From the NCBI GenBank assembly GCA_036362985.1, contig JAYGXS010000004.1, forward strand, positions 11,886,930 to 11,950,929: a DNA stretch of 64,000 nt. Direction: 5' to 3'. This DNA is from Ligula intestinalis. Its lineage: Eukaryota; Platyhelminthes; Cestoda; Diphyllobothriidea; Diphyllobothriidae. A program made the position numbers and the translations under genes. How positions within the stretch are numbered: position 1 is the stretch's first letter; each line of letters starts with the position of its first letter. Positions 1 through 12,309 of the stretch are shown piece after piece. Under the pieces are notes generated by a model that searched no databases, had not been told where the DNA came from, and was given only the letters and a program-made list of their open reading frames with translations.

Positions 1-2139
1 TATATACCTTAATAGGCGACAAGTTTCCTAAATGAGTTTTAAAAAACGATACTATAGCTTTTTGGGCATTTATTCACGACCTTTTTTCGATTTTACAATA
101 GATCATTCGTGAATATCCACCATGAGAACCTGTAGTCTTTTTGGAAGCAATACAATTATGTCCACTGCATCAGAAAAGCAGTTGTGGACAGTAGACTATC
201 ATCACTAAGATGAGATGTACCGTGTGATCCGTTCAATATTAAGAGTTAGAATGAGTCAAAGTCTAGTGACGGAGGAGGTTGATGAAGGTACGGACGAACT
301 GACATAGTACACTTTCAAATGAATCCAACAGGGAGTTAATTAAATAGGAATGATAGATGGGAGTGCGCATATATGCATATAATAGGAAGAGTTAGATATC
401 TGAACGATATACTACCAATATGATAACTTCATGATATACTTCGATAGTAAAAAGTATTTTAAACTCAAGTCTGTAACAGCATGCTACGATTTGTCGAGAT
501 GGGGACGCAACACCGACATTTCATTTAAACCGGCGGACACGGCAGCGCCGTCGACAACTATGGGCTAGATCATTGGGAGTTCTGATGAGATAGAACGAAA
601 AAGATTTGCTGACTGCTGCGGAGGAACGTCAGTGATTGCGGGGAAATTTGGGACCAGTCAACTTTACCAGTAAACGGTTACACCTTTCCTACTTATACTT
701 TGTACGGCTGTGATCATGCCTGATCTAGCTAGCCTCCATTATGTCACGCATTTCACCTCTCCATGCGTGACTATTTGTGGCAGCAGATCTGAACAGCTCA
801 CTCCATTCCCTCATCCAGCTACGTAGACGGAATAACGAAATACCAAGAAACGAAAGCTTGCCACGGCTCCCTTGTGGTTAAGATTTTAGCCAAAACGCTA
901 GAAGAGAACCTCGAACCAACCATCCGAACTACCACTAAAGAGCCGTTGGTATTCAAAATTCTTTCAGAAACCTCATGAAAATTCCCAACTACACGTTTCG
1001 CATTGCAGACCGCGCCAAAAGTGACTTCAGTTCATCCGGACCATGCTGCCAATTTGGTGGAGCATTCAAAAAGTCTCCTACTAAAATTTTCCGGATCAGA
1101 AAGAGGTGACCGCTTAGGATTAAATGTGTATTCAAGATAAAAACAGGGGTATTGCTTTGGATATGGACGATCCGAACATCGAGGATAAAATGATGGAATA
1201 CAACTTCAGTTACAATCGATAAATTTTCGTTTGCGAATCAAACGCGGGTTGCGCGACGCTTTCTGTGATGGAAGGGGTAGATATCTTTTTGCGCATATGA
1301 TGTACACTTGTGGCAACTTCGCGTGATACAGGTGTCGCGGCATGAGATTTGTTGACTGGATTGATCAGTTGACAAAAGCATTCATTGCCGTAATTTTTGA
1401 GCAGGCGTTGCGCGCGCGTTATCAGCCATTACTGCGTACAGATCGCCTTCTTGACGTGCGTGGGTAGGCTGAATACAGATGACCTTGTCCGGAAGGCATT
1501 TTATATCCATTTCGGTAAAAATTTAACCGTGAAATTCAACTTTGAAGGAAAAAAACTAAGGTAGGCCTGTGCGGTTCGTCGATTTATGATGTCACTAAAG
1601 GTACGTCAAATACAAAACTTCTAAAATTTTGCATCTTAAAGGTGCAAGCAATATGGAACAAGGGTGGCAGAATTTAATTCGAAGCCGCTTTTACGAGGTG
1701 CTTACAGAAGTCCCTCGACGCACTAAGAAAACGGCGGAGTAAGACAGTGGAGACTGATGTCTAGGACTACTTGTCTTAATATAGGTCTATCATTTAGAAA
1801 ATACGCCAAGTCCATGCTTCCAGTTCGGAAATCCATCGCAGTCATCCAACACGCAGTAGACATATAACAATATTTTTTTATTTTCTTTAACCCAGAAAAC
1901 CATAAAAATTCAAAATGTAATGACTTTGATTTTATGGGACTTTGTGGGTTTACAAGTTGGTAAAAAAATGAACCTGAGGTTTGCTAGAGATGGCTGGAAT
2001 GTGAATGCGATACATAGCGCTGTTCCCGAAACGACCAAATTGCCAAAATCCGATATTAATCGGGCATAGCTATCGCAACTTTACTCGCCGTCATACTTCT
2101 GGGGATTTGCTACTGCGGTCGGAAACCACGAAAGTCATC
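1..2139. other. Unassigned sequence
   Basis: No coding region, RNA gene or repeat boundary is recognisable on either strand. Short word similarities to 3130-3400 (for example a shared GATCCGTTC) hint at decayed repeat material but are too weak to call. Confidence 0.4.
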
Positions 2140-2620
2140 TGGCTGAATGCATTGGGACGAGATCTTGTCGACTGTCAGATGTTTACTTTCAGATCTCGAC
2201 GCTCCAGAGGCGACCAAATCATGATGTACAAAGTGATCGTTTGAGGTCGCAGAGTACTTCAAACTAGCCATTGACATGCCTACGCAAGGACACTGCTTCA
2301 AACTGGTGGTACCACGGACAGATGGCCTCCCGCACGTCCACCGACTCTCAAGGTGCGCTGTGAATGCATGGAACAATCTTCCCCCCCCCCCCGACGTTGT
2401 TGCTGCCGACACAGTTGCCGCATTCAAGAAGAAATACGATGCCCTATTTGAAACATGATCTGTACCGTTCACGGGAGTGTCCTTGCTTTGGCGGGGGGAT
2501 TGGTCTAACCTGAGAACTCCCACATGTCCAATGACTGCAAATAAGGTGTGCCCACCGATCCGTTCCCTACCCTCTAGTGATGAAACATGCATGCGGTTCA
2601 TTAAATAAATGGGTGCGAGC
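2140..2620 (+). pseudogene. CR1-like LINE 3' fragment (end of reverse transcriptase ORF)
   Basis: The translation at 2276-2458 ends with a motif typical of the extreme C-terminus of CR1/Jockey reverse transcriptases: GHCFKL, then VNAWNNLP, then DVVAADTVAAFKKKYDA before the stop. The same arrangement (GHPFKL/GHPLKL, then WNGLP or SNALP, then DVV) appears in the LINEs at 9415-10800 and 16340-20045. Upstream residues at about 2150-2250 (RSRRSRGDQIMMYKVIV) continue the homology in another frame, so at least one frameshift is present. A run of 12 C at 2381-2392 lies inside the WNNLPP codons and probably adds to the disruption. The stop is at about 2456 and the fragment seems to end near 2610 in a short A/T-rich tail. 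It is a 5'-truncated dead copy. Confidence 0.7.
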
Positions 2621-3519
2621 ACTCAAAGTAGCGACTGTAAACGCTTAAAACATATGAGTAACTGTGGGAGAAAATCACAAAAAAAACTCCGAATACAATC
2701 ACAACTCCTACTTAAGAAGTAGTCGAATTCAAAGCTTCTTAAGCTGCATAACAGGATAATTGCGTAAAGACTGGATTTCACGACACCAAGGCAGTATTGA
2801 ATTTCGAGAAATCCAGATTGGGAAATGCGAAATAAGAGCAAACAGTACGGATTTTGGGATTATTTTTTCCTTCACAAACTTAGTTTTCAAGTGCGTATTG
2901 TAGCGGGCCGGGAATGTCGAGGTTGGCACACACCTAAAGAAGTAATTCACGCATATGATTCTCCAGAAGTAACGCCGAACGGGCTCGTCAATCACCAGAA
3001 CATGCAATCATCGAAAGAGATAGAAGAATAACGCGATATTAGGAAATAAAGTCTGTTGATATAAACCGAATGGTAAACAATAAAGAGTGGAAAGGATACG
3101 ATACGGGGGATTACCAAGGGTCTGTACAAATGATCCGTTCGGAGTGAGGGGTGATCACAGAATATTAGTTAGATACCGGCGGGATGCAGCGCTGTGAGCA
3201 ACTGCGGGTTAGGGCCATGGTGGTGCTGATGGCAGGAGGAATGTGTAACGGCGAGACAGGACGGCGGGAAGAGCGTGTAACGGCGACTCGGAACGGGGGG
3301 AAATAATGCCAGCAGAGCGAGAGAGAAGGAAGACCGGTATCTTCACAAAAATACGTTTACACCATCCTCATTCGGATCCGCGCCAAGAGTGACCTTGGTG
3401 CGTTCACAAACCCATGGTTTTGGGTTGGCTTGATACAGTATCTACAACCACGGACCGAAGAATGATTTTTACAACCCATATACTATTTAACTTTTTTAAG
3501 GTTAGTCTTTCAGTCCAGT
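2621..3519. other. Unassigned sequence
   Basis: No supported gene. Open frames here are short and overlap each other on both strands without recognisable motifs. Confidence 0.35.
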
Positions 3520-3614
3520 TCAGTTAATTCAATTTCAATTTCAATATATTTAAGACAAGAGGCCCAAGGCCCGGAGGAGTCTCTTCAAACATAGTTCAAG
3601 ACAGAAAAATAGAC

Positions 3615-5152
3615 TCAAACAGGACGGCGATCCTCGAAAGGAAGTGGGAACCGCTGACTGGTTGAGCAGATGTTGTCATCCACGGCCATTAGAAAAAAGG
3701 CATCAAGGCGTCTTTCGAAACTGGGAACCGACATTGCCTGGACAATATCCTCACTCAGGGAGTTCCAGTCTTTTATGACCCGACAGGAATACCGGTAATT
3801 CTGAGGCAGATGGTCTGAACGTTGCTGGACTAGGCGAAAAGAGTGGCCTCGGGTGCGAGCGTCGTAATTTCGAATAATGATCCAATCCAACTCTGGGTCG
3901 TGTTTGAGCACAACCAAGCGGAACAGAAAAATAAAATCCCCTCGACGTCGCCGATACTCCAAGGAAAACAATTTTAAACTGCGAAGACGTGCTTTATAAC
4001 GAAGTCCGCGGAGTTGTGGGACCATCCTAGAACCCAGTCGTTGCACCGATTCAAGTGCGAGCATTTCTCCTGCGTAGCAAGGAAAGTAGGTCGGGCTCAC
4101 GAACTCGATGACAGGCCGAACATGGATGGAGAACAGCTTTTTAAATATGGTGGGAGACCACAAAGAGAAAGTCTTTCTCAACATCCATAAGCGCCGAAGC
4201 CCAGCCGCACGAATTTTGGCTGTGGGACAGTTTGTTTTCAAATTGTCTTGTATTATGACTCCGAGGTTGCAGAATTCCGTGACTTGTCGGAGTGGGAAAC
4301 CATTGAGCGAGTATGATAAGACGACCTCAGTAGATCCAATTGTTATGAACGCCGATTTCGCAGCATTGACCGGCAATTGGTTAATTGAAGCCCAAGAGGC
4401 TAACTGGATAAGGTCCTGTTGCAGGGCGATTATTTCGTTGGCATCTGTGACATCACGCCATATTTTCAGATAATCGGCGTACAATACGAACGGAGAGGAA
4501 AGGCATTATTTCAGATCCTGAACGTAGATGGAGAACAAGGTAGGGCCAAGAATGGATCCTTGAGGAACCCCAGATGATGCGACCCCGTCAGGAGACAATA
4601 CACCTCCGCACTGACACTCCAAGTCCTATCAGTCAAATGTGACCGGATCTAGTTTAGAATGTTGCCACCAATACCAAGGGTTGCTAACTTGTTTATGATC
4701 AGTTGCTGAGAAACCCGGTCAAACGCTTTACTGAAGTCGATAAATACCACATGCGTTGGGTGACCCCTCTCTTTCGATTCGGCCCAAGACTCACGGGCAA
4801 ATAACAGGTTTGTGGCACAAGATTTTTCTCGTGTGAAATAGTGTTGCTCTTGAATCCAACCGTTGGTTTGGTCCAGGAAATTGTCGATCTCTTGTTTTAT
4901 GACAGTTTCCAGAACCTTCACTAAAACCGAGGTGAGAGTTTCTGGCCAATAATTGGAGGGAAGTGATTTATCACCGGATTTATAAAACGGCTTCACGATA
5001 CCAAACTTCCAATCTTGAGGAAGAGTACTCGTACTGATAGACGTTTGTAGTATATCCATAACAAGTGGAGCAATGATATCTGCCAGATAATTCAGTATAA
5101 CTGGGTGCAAATTGTCGGGTCCAGGTGAGGTCGAGGATTTCAGTGCAGTCAA
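3615..5152 (-). pseudogene. Reverse transcriptase domain of the CR1-like LINE
   Basis: Two open stretches (5152-4649 and 4484-3615) with a disrupted junction give the reverse transcriptase. Visible blocks are SPGPDNLHP with KFGIVKPFYKSGD (fingers), VVFIDFSKAFDRVS (block A, first catalytic Asp), then GVPQGSILGPTLFSIYV in the junction near 4560, and YADYLKIW (block C). The canonical block C is F/YADD, so the second Asp of the catalytic pair is replaced by Tyr and the enzyme would be inactive. The C-terminal part (3615-4480) keeps the CR1 thumb region, with VLSYSLNGFPLRQVTEFCNLGV and RGHSFRLVQQRSDHLPQNYR. The product in a live element would act in target-primed reverse transcription. Confidence 0.85.
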
Positions 5153-5780
5153 AAATACGGATAACTTTTTCTACCGGGAACTCGATGTCCGTTAAAATCT
5201 CAGGGCTATGTGATGGGAGTTGCTGCTGCTGTTTGCTGCTGGTTAGCATGTACACCCCGGTATTGTGATGCCAAGGCCTACGCTTTCTCCCCGTCCGATA
5301 GCATGCGCTGACCATCCGCTGCAATTAGCTCTGGGATTCATGTTGAGCTCTGCGACGACGGTTGATATAGGCGTGGAACCGCTTTGGCTGAGAGTCGGAG
5401 ACTTCCAGTATGGTATCTTCGTAATCCATTTTATCTTGCCTTATAACGGCATGGCATTCATTACGCACTCGCTTATAGCGGTCAAATGCAGATTGCGTAC
5501 CGAGTAAACGAAATGCTTTCCACGCTCGGTCGCGCCTTTACAATAAGCTTTGAGCTGTTCGGCCGATCCAGGTTGAAAATAGCCGGGACGAGCCAGGGCC
5601 AGACATTGGAGTAAACTCCGCGACAAGTGCAGTAACGTTAGATTTCAACAGTGCCCATTTTTCCTCTACAGAGGCAGCGGTAGGCACCTTCCACAGTAAA
5701 AGTGGAGCAGCTTGACGCATGCCGTTAAAGTTCGTGCGCCAAACATTTGGCCGTGGTGGTCTCCGGGGTCTAACTGTTGG

Positions 5781-6989
5781 TCATGAAAGCAGATAGTGCG
5801 CGTAAACGATGCAATGATCACCAAAGGCCAGTCGGTTTGAGATGGTGACATTCGAAATGTCATCATGCTGATTAGTTAAGATTAAATCCAAACACGACGA
5901 CGAAGAAGCTGATATCTGCGTAGGTGACAGGACATGTTGCACAAGACCAGTGACTGAAACAACAGCAAGAAAGGCGTTGTTTAGACAGTTTGGAGATGTG
6001 GATACTGGGGGTGCTATAGACCAATTAACCGAAGGAAGGTTAAAGTCGCCCAAAATGCAAACATGAGAAGATGATGCGTATTCAGCGAACGTGTCGAGCC
6101 AGGCCAGAGACGTAGTGCTAGGACTCATGTACACAATACCCACCATTACAAGTGATTCGCGGGAGCTGGAGACCGACATCCAGAGTTCTTCAACGAGGCC
6201 TTCACCTCTAAGGCTACGGATAACCATGCTTTGGAGGTCCTGTCTCACGTAAAATGCGACCCCGCCATACGCAGGACCGGCTCTATCAGTTCGGTAAACG
6301 TTGTAGCCAGGAATGTGAACTTCAGCTTCACCAATATCAGGATGGAGCCAAGTTTCCGTTATTCCAAAGAAAAACGGTCTATGGTTGTTAACCCAATGGG
6401 AGAGCTCGGCGACCTTGGGAAGCAAGCTTCTGGCATTGATTAAACCGATTGGGGAGGTTGTTCGACTGAGTTTTTTTAACAATGTCACGATCAATGGTGC
6501 AGTGAGGAGACGGCGTCTCCTCATAACCCGAAAATTTCGGATTATCAGGCCCGTTTCACCGGAGAGTGTCGGACGCTTTAGATCTTGGACGGCCGTGCGG
6601 CGTTTTTCCCGTTCTTCGGATGACAGGTCGGGTTTTACCGATACTGGTAGGCCCTTGAGCTTATAACATCTTGACAGCCATTTTTTAGCAATCACAGATG
6701 ACTCGAATATGAGCTTTAGCGGACGTGGGTGGCTTTCTGATTTGGCCCCGACTCGAATCATTTGGTTAACCGCGATTTCCTCACCAGCATTCTCCAGCAG
6801 CCTTTGCAACATGGGATCGATCGCAACTTTGTAAAAGTTTAATTGAAAGGTGGCATCGCCTTCTGTCGCTTCAGGAACGTTGAACATGAATAGACACCTG
6901 TCACGTCGTCTCACTTCGGCAGTTGGTCGTTTCACCGACATAGATGTGGGAGCTGCAGCAACAACCGGGGGGTTTGTGCGCTTCGGCAC
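5781..6989 (-). pseudogene. RRM-like plus APE endonuclease region of the CR1-like LINE
   Basis: One 402-codon open stretch. The first ~160 residues (RRRDRCLFMFNVPEA, later PRPLKLIFESS, KPDLSSEEREKRR and LIIRNFRV) resemble the nucleic-acid-binding segment found before the endonuclease in flatworm CR1-like elements. From about residue 180 the APE endonuclease follows: LINARSLLPK (Asn motif), GITETWLHPD (catalytic Glu), YGGVAFYV, GDFNLPSVNW (Asp and Asn) and FGDHCIVYA. The last motif is normally SDH; here the Ser is Gly. The frame runs on from the zinc-finger part by a frameshift at about 7010-7040, since the reading of both frames there is consistent with one ancestral protein. Confidence 0.8.
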
Positions 6990-7438
6990 ACTAGTTGATG
7001 GGGTCTGCTCTGGAATCGTGTCGGGGCGGGAACAGGCATGAACGGGTTGGTTGCTCTCTGTCGTCTAGACCTCGGTGGCTTTTTGGTTACAGGAACAAAA
7101 GGCGAAGAGGAACATGTCATGTCACCCCGGCCAACAGAATCTGGCGATGCAGAATCTGCAGCTGAAGGGGTTATAATAGGTAGAACTGTATCCTTGTCCA
7201 CAACTGCTTGAACTGTGCCAGCATGTATGGTGGAAAGATGGAGTGCAGATTGGGTTCTACATAGCTCACAACAGATGACGAAGCATTGAACATCGAATTC
7301 TTTGAGAACTTCGTACTGTTTGGCGGTCACAGCTAAATAAGCAATGTGGAACCAGCTGGAACAGCCCTGGCACTGGATGGCTTTCTTCCGACGTGCGACA
7401 TTGCAGTTGCATTGAGGACATTTAGTAGAATTTGCCAT
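6932..7438 (-). pseudogene. PHD-like zinc finger N-terminus of the CR1-like LINE
   Basis: The minus-strand start at 7438 gives MANSTKCPQCNCNV, then CQGCSSWFH and CFVICCELC. The Cys pairs and His spacing fit a PHD-type finger of the kind found at the N-terminus of many CR1 and related LINE proteins. About 60 residues of finger are followed by low-complexity Ser/Pro sequence. The frame is lost at about 7020, where the endonuclease frame takes over. Confidence 0.7.
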
Positions 7439-7440
7439 AT

Positions 7441-9414
7441 TGAGATATTAGTAGATTCCAAATAAAAAAGATCGAATAAAGAAGATTCGTATAATAAATA
7501 CAAAGACTAAACGCCTTTCTTCTTGTAAATAGATCGATTTATAGAAATATTCCACGTTTTCTCAAATTGATGGAAAGAGGCATGTATCCCTGAGTACCAT
7601 ATTTGCAACGCATAATAGAGTGCAGTTTACAGAGCAACCATTCGATGTACCAGCATAAAAGTGGATTTAAAAATAAAACAATTATGATGAAAGGTTTAAG
7701 TGTGAATTAAAATCTCTCATGGCCCCAATTAATTTGCGAACATATACAGTGTCTCAAAAAATGTATGCATATTTTGAACGATTGTAACCTTGACGTTTGT
7801 TATAATTGTGTTATTTTAAAAATGTAAAAGTATTTAGAAGTATTATTGTATTGTTTTCCACTGCATTTTGACAAGATTTCTCAATTATTGAGAAAGAGAG
7901 AAGCCATTGAACATGAATGTGGGATATTGTGAACGTCGGGGTCAACAATGTGGGATGCGATGTGATCCAGCCATATAATAGACGAGAGAACGCATCCCAA
8001 CAAGAATAAGCTAGTTAAATATAATAAGGCATGGAAGGCCATTGTGTCAGGGAGAATTTATTAAGGTAGAACAAGCGTAGTATGTAAGCAATAGGAGAAG
8101 TGACTTCCAGACGAGTGCAGTCCAGAGTCGCATTCTAGCAAGTCGATCACCGGGTCTGGAGGTTTGCAACCGAACAGTAAGTCGTCGGCTCTGGAAGTGA
8201 ATGAGCGTTAACAAATCGTCCGCATTTAGGGCACTGGTCTATCCTTGAGAAGTGGTTGGCAAGTGTGATCTTGAACGGAGGCATTGACTATGGTGTCTTG
8301 TGGACGCGTGGTGGTCACGCCAGGCATGACCTAGTCCGTGGCGTCCGAGGAAAGCATGATTAAGAAAGGGGGTCGCTACAGGATGGAGTAAATTCATGGT
8401 GTGTGCGATTCTATTGCTTCGCGTTGTTAGCAGTATCTGGATTAAATGGACATCAGTTTGAGAACATGCAGTTAAAAAAAATCATACCTGCAAATAGATT
8501 TACATTTTAGAAATGATTAAATTACAATAACCACCGTGTTAACAATTATTTTAAATGTGTTTAAATTTTTGGGACACCCTGAATAGGTCAATGTTTTTTA
8601 TAAGCATTCCAGCGATAATGGTATCAAGTATCTGTAGAAGATATTCTATGGTTTGATCATACAGATAAAAACCAAGCATTTGTGCACAACTTGCCTCATC
8701 TTCTAAACGCGCAAATTAAGTGAAGGATCATGGAGTTCGTTTGGGTAACTAATTCGAAAAGTCTATTCATTTAATCCCTGTAAGAGACCGCCGCGAATTC
8801 GCCTACAAATCTAAGGGAACAAATTAAGACTTTTAAGATGAAATTCATTTGACAAAAAGGTTTGAATCTTATCCACTTTGCTAGTTCTCTTTGAATTCTT
8901 TCGACATTTTTTTGATTATGAAATGTTCAGATTCCTCAGACTTGTATACCATGAGCCAAATACGGCTTGAAGATTTTTTCGGCAAATCTTTTTGAAGAAT
9001 CCTTCATCGAAATTCAAAAAAATCTCCCTTGGCCGACTGCACGCGGAAATCTAACACCTACTAAAGCCAAAGAAGATAAAGCTACAGAGAATAGTTAAGC
9101 GCAAGCTGCGCGGCTGACATACAGAACTCAATCGGCGGACCGCGAGAACATCCCCCCTGTTTCATCTGGGCATGGCAACCAGCGTCCTATCCGCGCTGGC
9201 GCCCGCGTTCAGGAGATGAGGGAAAACTCAGCTGCTTAATTACCCTCACGCTTTTCCTCCCCCTCCCCTCTACCTAAATTTGACGATTATATAATCGCTG
9301 TAATAAATTGACCAATTTTATTCCCCATGTCATGTACTGGCCTGACGATGAATGACCGAAAACGATCGTTTGCAAACACGACTTTTTGATAATTAAGAAG
9401 ACGAGAATGAAGTT
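7441..9414. other. Unassigned sequence
   Basis: About 2 kb without a supported gene. It is A/T-rich between about 7450 and 8600, and no open frame carries a recognisable motif. Confidence 0.35.
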
Positions 9415-10800
9415 TTAGAAGCAGAACAACTTATTGTCAGGGCTCCAACATAGCTTCAGAATGAAACATTCTTGTCTTTCCAGCCTACTGCTCTCCACTG
9501 AGCAGTAGATTCGCGCACTGGACGAAGATGGTAAGGTTGACATCATCTATACGGACTTTAAGAAGGCATTCGACAGCGTCTTACATAAACGTCTAATATA
9601 TAAATTATCGGAAATGCGTATGAGAGGAAACCTGCTGGCATGGATTACAGATTTTCTCACTGGGCGATCGCAAAATGTGTGCATCGGTGACTCAAAGTCA
9701 AACCCTACATCTGTACTGAGTGACGTCCCCCATGGCTCTGTCTTAGGGCCACTGCTCTTTCGGATCTTTATCAACGACTGTGTCAACGACCTGGGTTGCA
9801 GCGCCATCATGTTTGTCGACGATGTCAAACTCTGGAGAACCATCAGGTCTGACGCCGATAGGAAAGCACTTCAAGAGAGTCTCAATCGACTTAGCTGCTG
9901 GTCTGCTCCTTGGCTCTTAAACTTCAACGTTAGTAAGTGTGGTTTTAAGACTCCGTACTAGAAGGACTAATGAGGAGAATGATTCCTTCCAATACCTCCT
10001 CGATGGGCACCCGCTTTCAAATGTGGACGAACAAAAGGACTTCGGTGTTCTAATAAATTCCTTGCCTAAACCATCTTCACAGAGTGTAAAGGTAGCTAAA
10101 CGCGCAACACTGGTGCTGTTTGCGATAAGTTGGGGATTCGTCAACATCGACAAGGAGCTCTTCCGGAAAGCCTACGGAGAGTTTGTTCGGTCCCACTTGG
10201 ATTATGCCTTCCAGGCTTGGCGTCTGTAGTTCAAGAAGGATTACCTGAACTTGAAACGAGTGCAGGCGAGAGCTACGAATATGGTCCAGAATCTTGGTCA
10301 TTTGCCTTGTGAAGAGAGACTGACCGAAATTGATCTTGTTCTTCTCAATTATAGGCAACTCCGCTGTGACCTCATACAAACCTATCGTATTGCTAGAGGC
10401 CGTGAGTGCGCCCTAGAATTTGACGATTTCTTCGAATTGTCTTGGACTGATCATCTGCAGGGTCATCCCTTTAAACTACAGAGGAAACTGGCCCATATCT
10501 ACGTTCGACGGAAAGCCTTCTCTCAGTGGGTTATCGGAGCGTGGAACGGACTCCCTGACGAGGTGGTTTTCTCAGTTACTGTTGACAATTTTAATTAAAA
10601 ACTTGATTCTCATTTGCTGAGAAACTGTGACAGATATAATTAACATAGTGTCAGTAGCAGCACTTTGCAACTGGCTCACACTTATCGCTGCTGTTAAGCC
10701 TACATTTGTATTATGCACTATTGTTACGGTGGACTTTTCTGCGATTTTTGCTTATGAATAGGGAGCTAAAGGGCGAAAGCCTTCTCCACTTAATAAAGTG
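9415..10800 (+). mobile_element. 5'-truncated CR1-like LINE (reverse transcriptase to 3' end)
   Basis: Homology begins abruptly inside the reverse transcriptase at about 9415. Visible blocks are IIYTDFKKAFDSV (block A), DVPHGSVLGPLLFRIFIND (block B, normally GVPQGS), and FVDDVKLW (block C, catalytic pair intact). Next come NLNRLSCWS-type sequence, WLLNFNVSKC, DEQKDFGVLI, and the C-terminal GHPFKL with GAWNGLPDEVV. Frameshifts occur near 9950 and 10225, so three consecutive open stretches on the + strand (9614-9961, 9939-10229, 10251-10598) make up one ancestral reading. The 3' UTR runs to about 10800, ending near AATAAAGTGACTTAAAG. Protein similarity to the LINE at 16340-20045 is strong, so the two probably belong to one family. 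Confidence 0.85.
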
Positions 10801-12309
10801 ACTTAAAGCTATCTGATCAGTAAGTTTCGCAAACTCCCTTTTCAGATGTGAGAGAGGAGACGCAGGAGAATCTTCAGGAGCTGTGAGCACGGCAAATGGT
10901 ATTGACGAAGCCCTAAATCGTCACTAACCGTTCGTCTATCAGAATAAGTTGTGTGGCAGTAAGATAGTCAGAAGCATGTGCGAAACTAAGCTGAGTTTGC
11001 GTTGGAAAGAACTCCATAGTCAACACTGTTGTAATATTACCAAAAACCAAGATTTATGCTATCCCAGATGTTTTTTTTTTATTCTACAAGTAGAACAATG
11101 TTGCTAGAAAGGAAGTCTTTATTGCGTATCCAGCACGGGTATTTAAGCAAGCAAGCGTTATAATATTGGACTTCTGCTCATTAAATGTGCAGAAGAAAAT
11201 GAAATTCAATTTGCCAAGCTGCCAACATGCGGTTGGTGCTTTTGAGAGATGTATAATCTGGAGACTTATGTGAGGAAATCGACTTCGTGTGCGTGAGTCC
11301 ATGAAAGTTAGAGGTTGCCAGCGAGGAACTGTGTTGCTCTACGACGGCTTGGGGTACTTGAGCCGCTAGCATACATCTGTCAATGTCGGTAGGATTGCGT
11401 AGTGGTCCTGCACAATTTGGCTGAGCAGAGTAGCTCTGATTTCAGCATCGGTAGGTGACTGCAAAGCCGTCACAAATATGAAGCAATTGAAGTGATTTTT
11501 GTCATCGATCCCGGTTTAAGTTTTTTTTAAATTGCGGTTGATGATAATATTTAATGTCCAAAATCATCTGTTTCGTTCTTCGCGAACTTGAGACACTTGT
11601 ATAATAATAATAAGTTGTATATTTCAGGCCTAATGGACCTCATGAATAAACCAAAAATTCGATAACCCGAAGTACTAGAAATAATTGGTTTAACAAACAG
11701 TATCCGTAGTCTATAGCTATATGACAAGTACAACTGTTTACAAGCGAATTTGTTAGATTCGAAAAGAATGAATATAGCAGTGTCATGCGGAAGGTGAAAT
11801 TCAAGGGTACAAACAGATGAGCCACATCGTTATCTAGATTCTGACTATGTATTCTGGTATCCACTGCCTCTGTTAGTAAGGGGGGGGGCTTGGAAGCAAA
11901 CTCAGTCGAAGCTGAGCGTGGGGCAGAACAATAGGTATTAACGAAACATTACTGCTATAGACGGGTTCCCGGCACTACACTCAGGTTCCCAAACCGGTGC
12001 GGCATAATAGAACATAGGGAACCCACCAGTTTATGATCGTGATGGGCATCGCCGTATGAGATCCAAAAGTCCATCAAATCTACAAGACCATCGTTGGGGA
12101 TGTCTGAGATGGGACCAAATATAAGGCCCTGATGATGGTTGATGACCGGCGAAACGAGAGCCGTCAAGACTCCGTCCAGATTCCGAAGGACACGAGTCAG
12201 AGGAAGGTAGTTTCAAGAAGAGATCCGAAATTACCGATGGTCCTTTCTCGGGATCGTGGAAAAAAGCTGCCAAGAAACGATGAGGAAAACAAAAGGTTAA
12301 TAGATTCAG
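10801..12309. other. Unassigned sequence with one hammerhead-like motif
   Basis: No supported gene. A G-run lies at about 11880-11888. At 12129-12155 the sequence CTGATGATGG is followed 12 nt later by GAAACG, similar to the motif seen near Penelope elements in this window, but here the intervening hairpin is weak. Confidence 0.35.

Larger units (their letters stand above)
3520..7440 (-). mobile_element. CR1-like non-LTR retrotransposon, near full length, inactive
   Basis: Read on the minus strand, the element carries in order a cysteine-rich PHD-like zinc finger, an RRM-like segment, an APE-type endonuclease and a reverse transcriptase, the architecture of CR1-clade LINEs. The 3' end at about 3520-3545 finishes in a short tandem tail: three ATTGAA-like units read on the minus strand, as expected for CR1, which ends in microsatellite rather than poly(A). 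The coding region is broken by several frameshifts and stops, and catalytic residues have changed (see the parts). Element edges are approximate; I found no target-site duplication, which CR1 elements often lack. Confidence 0.85.

Noticed and set aside
2005..2244. 79-codon open frame as an independent gene
   Set aside because: Its end overlaps the CR1-like reverse transcriptase homology, so it is part of that remnant.
12129..12155. Functional hammerhead ribozyme
   Set aside because: The 5' and 3' core words are there, but the sequence between them does not form a flush stem; listed only as a weak member of the motif series.
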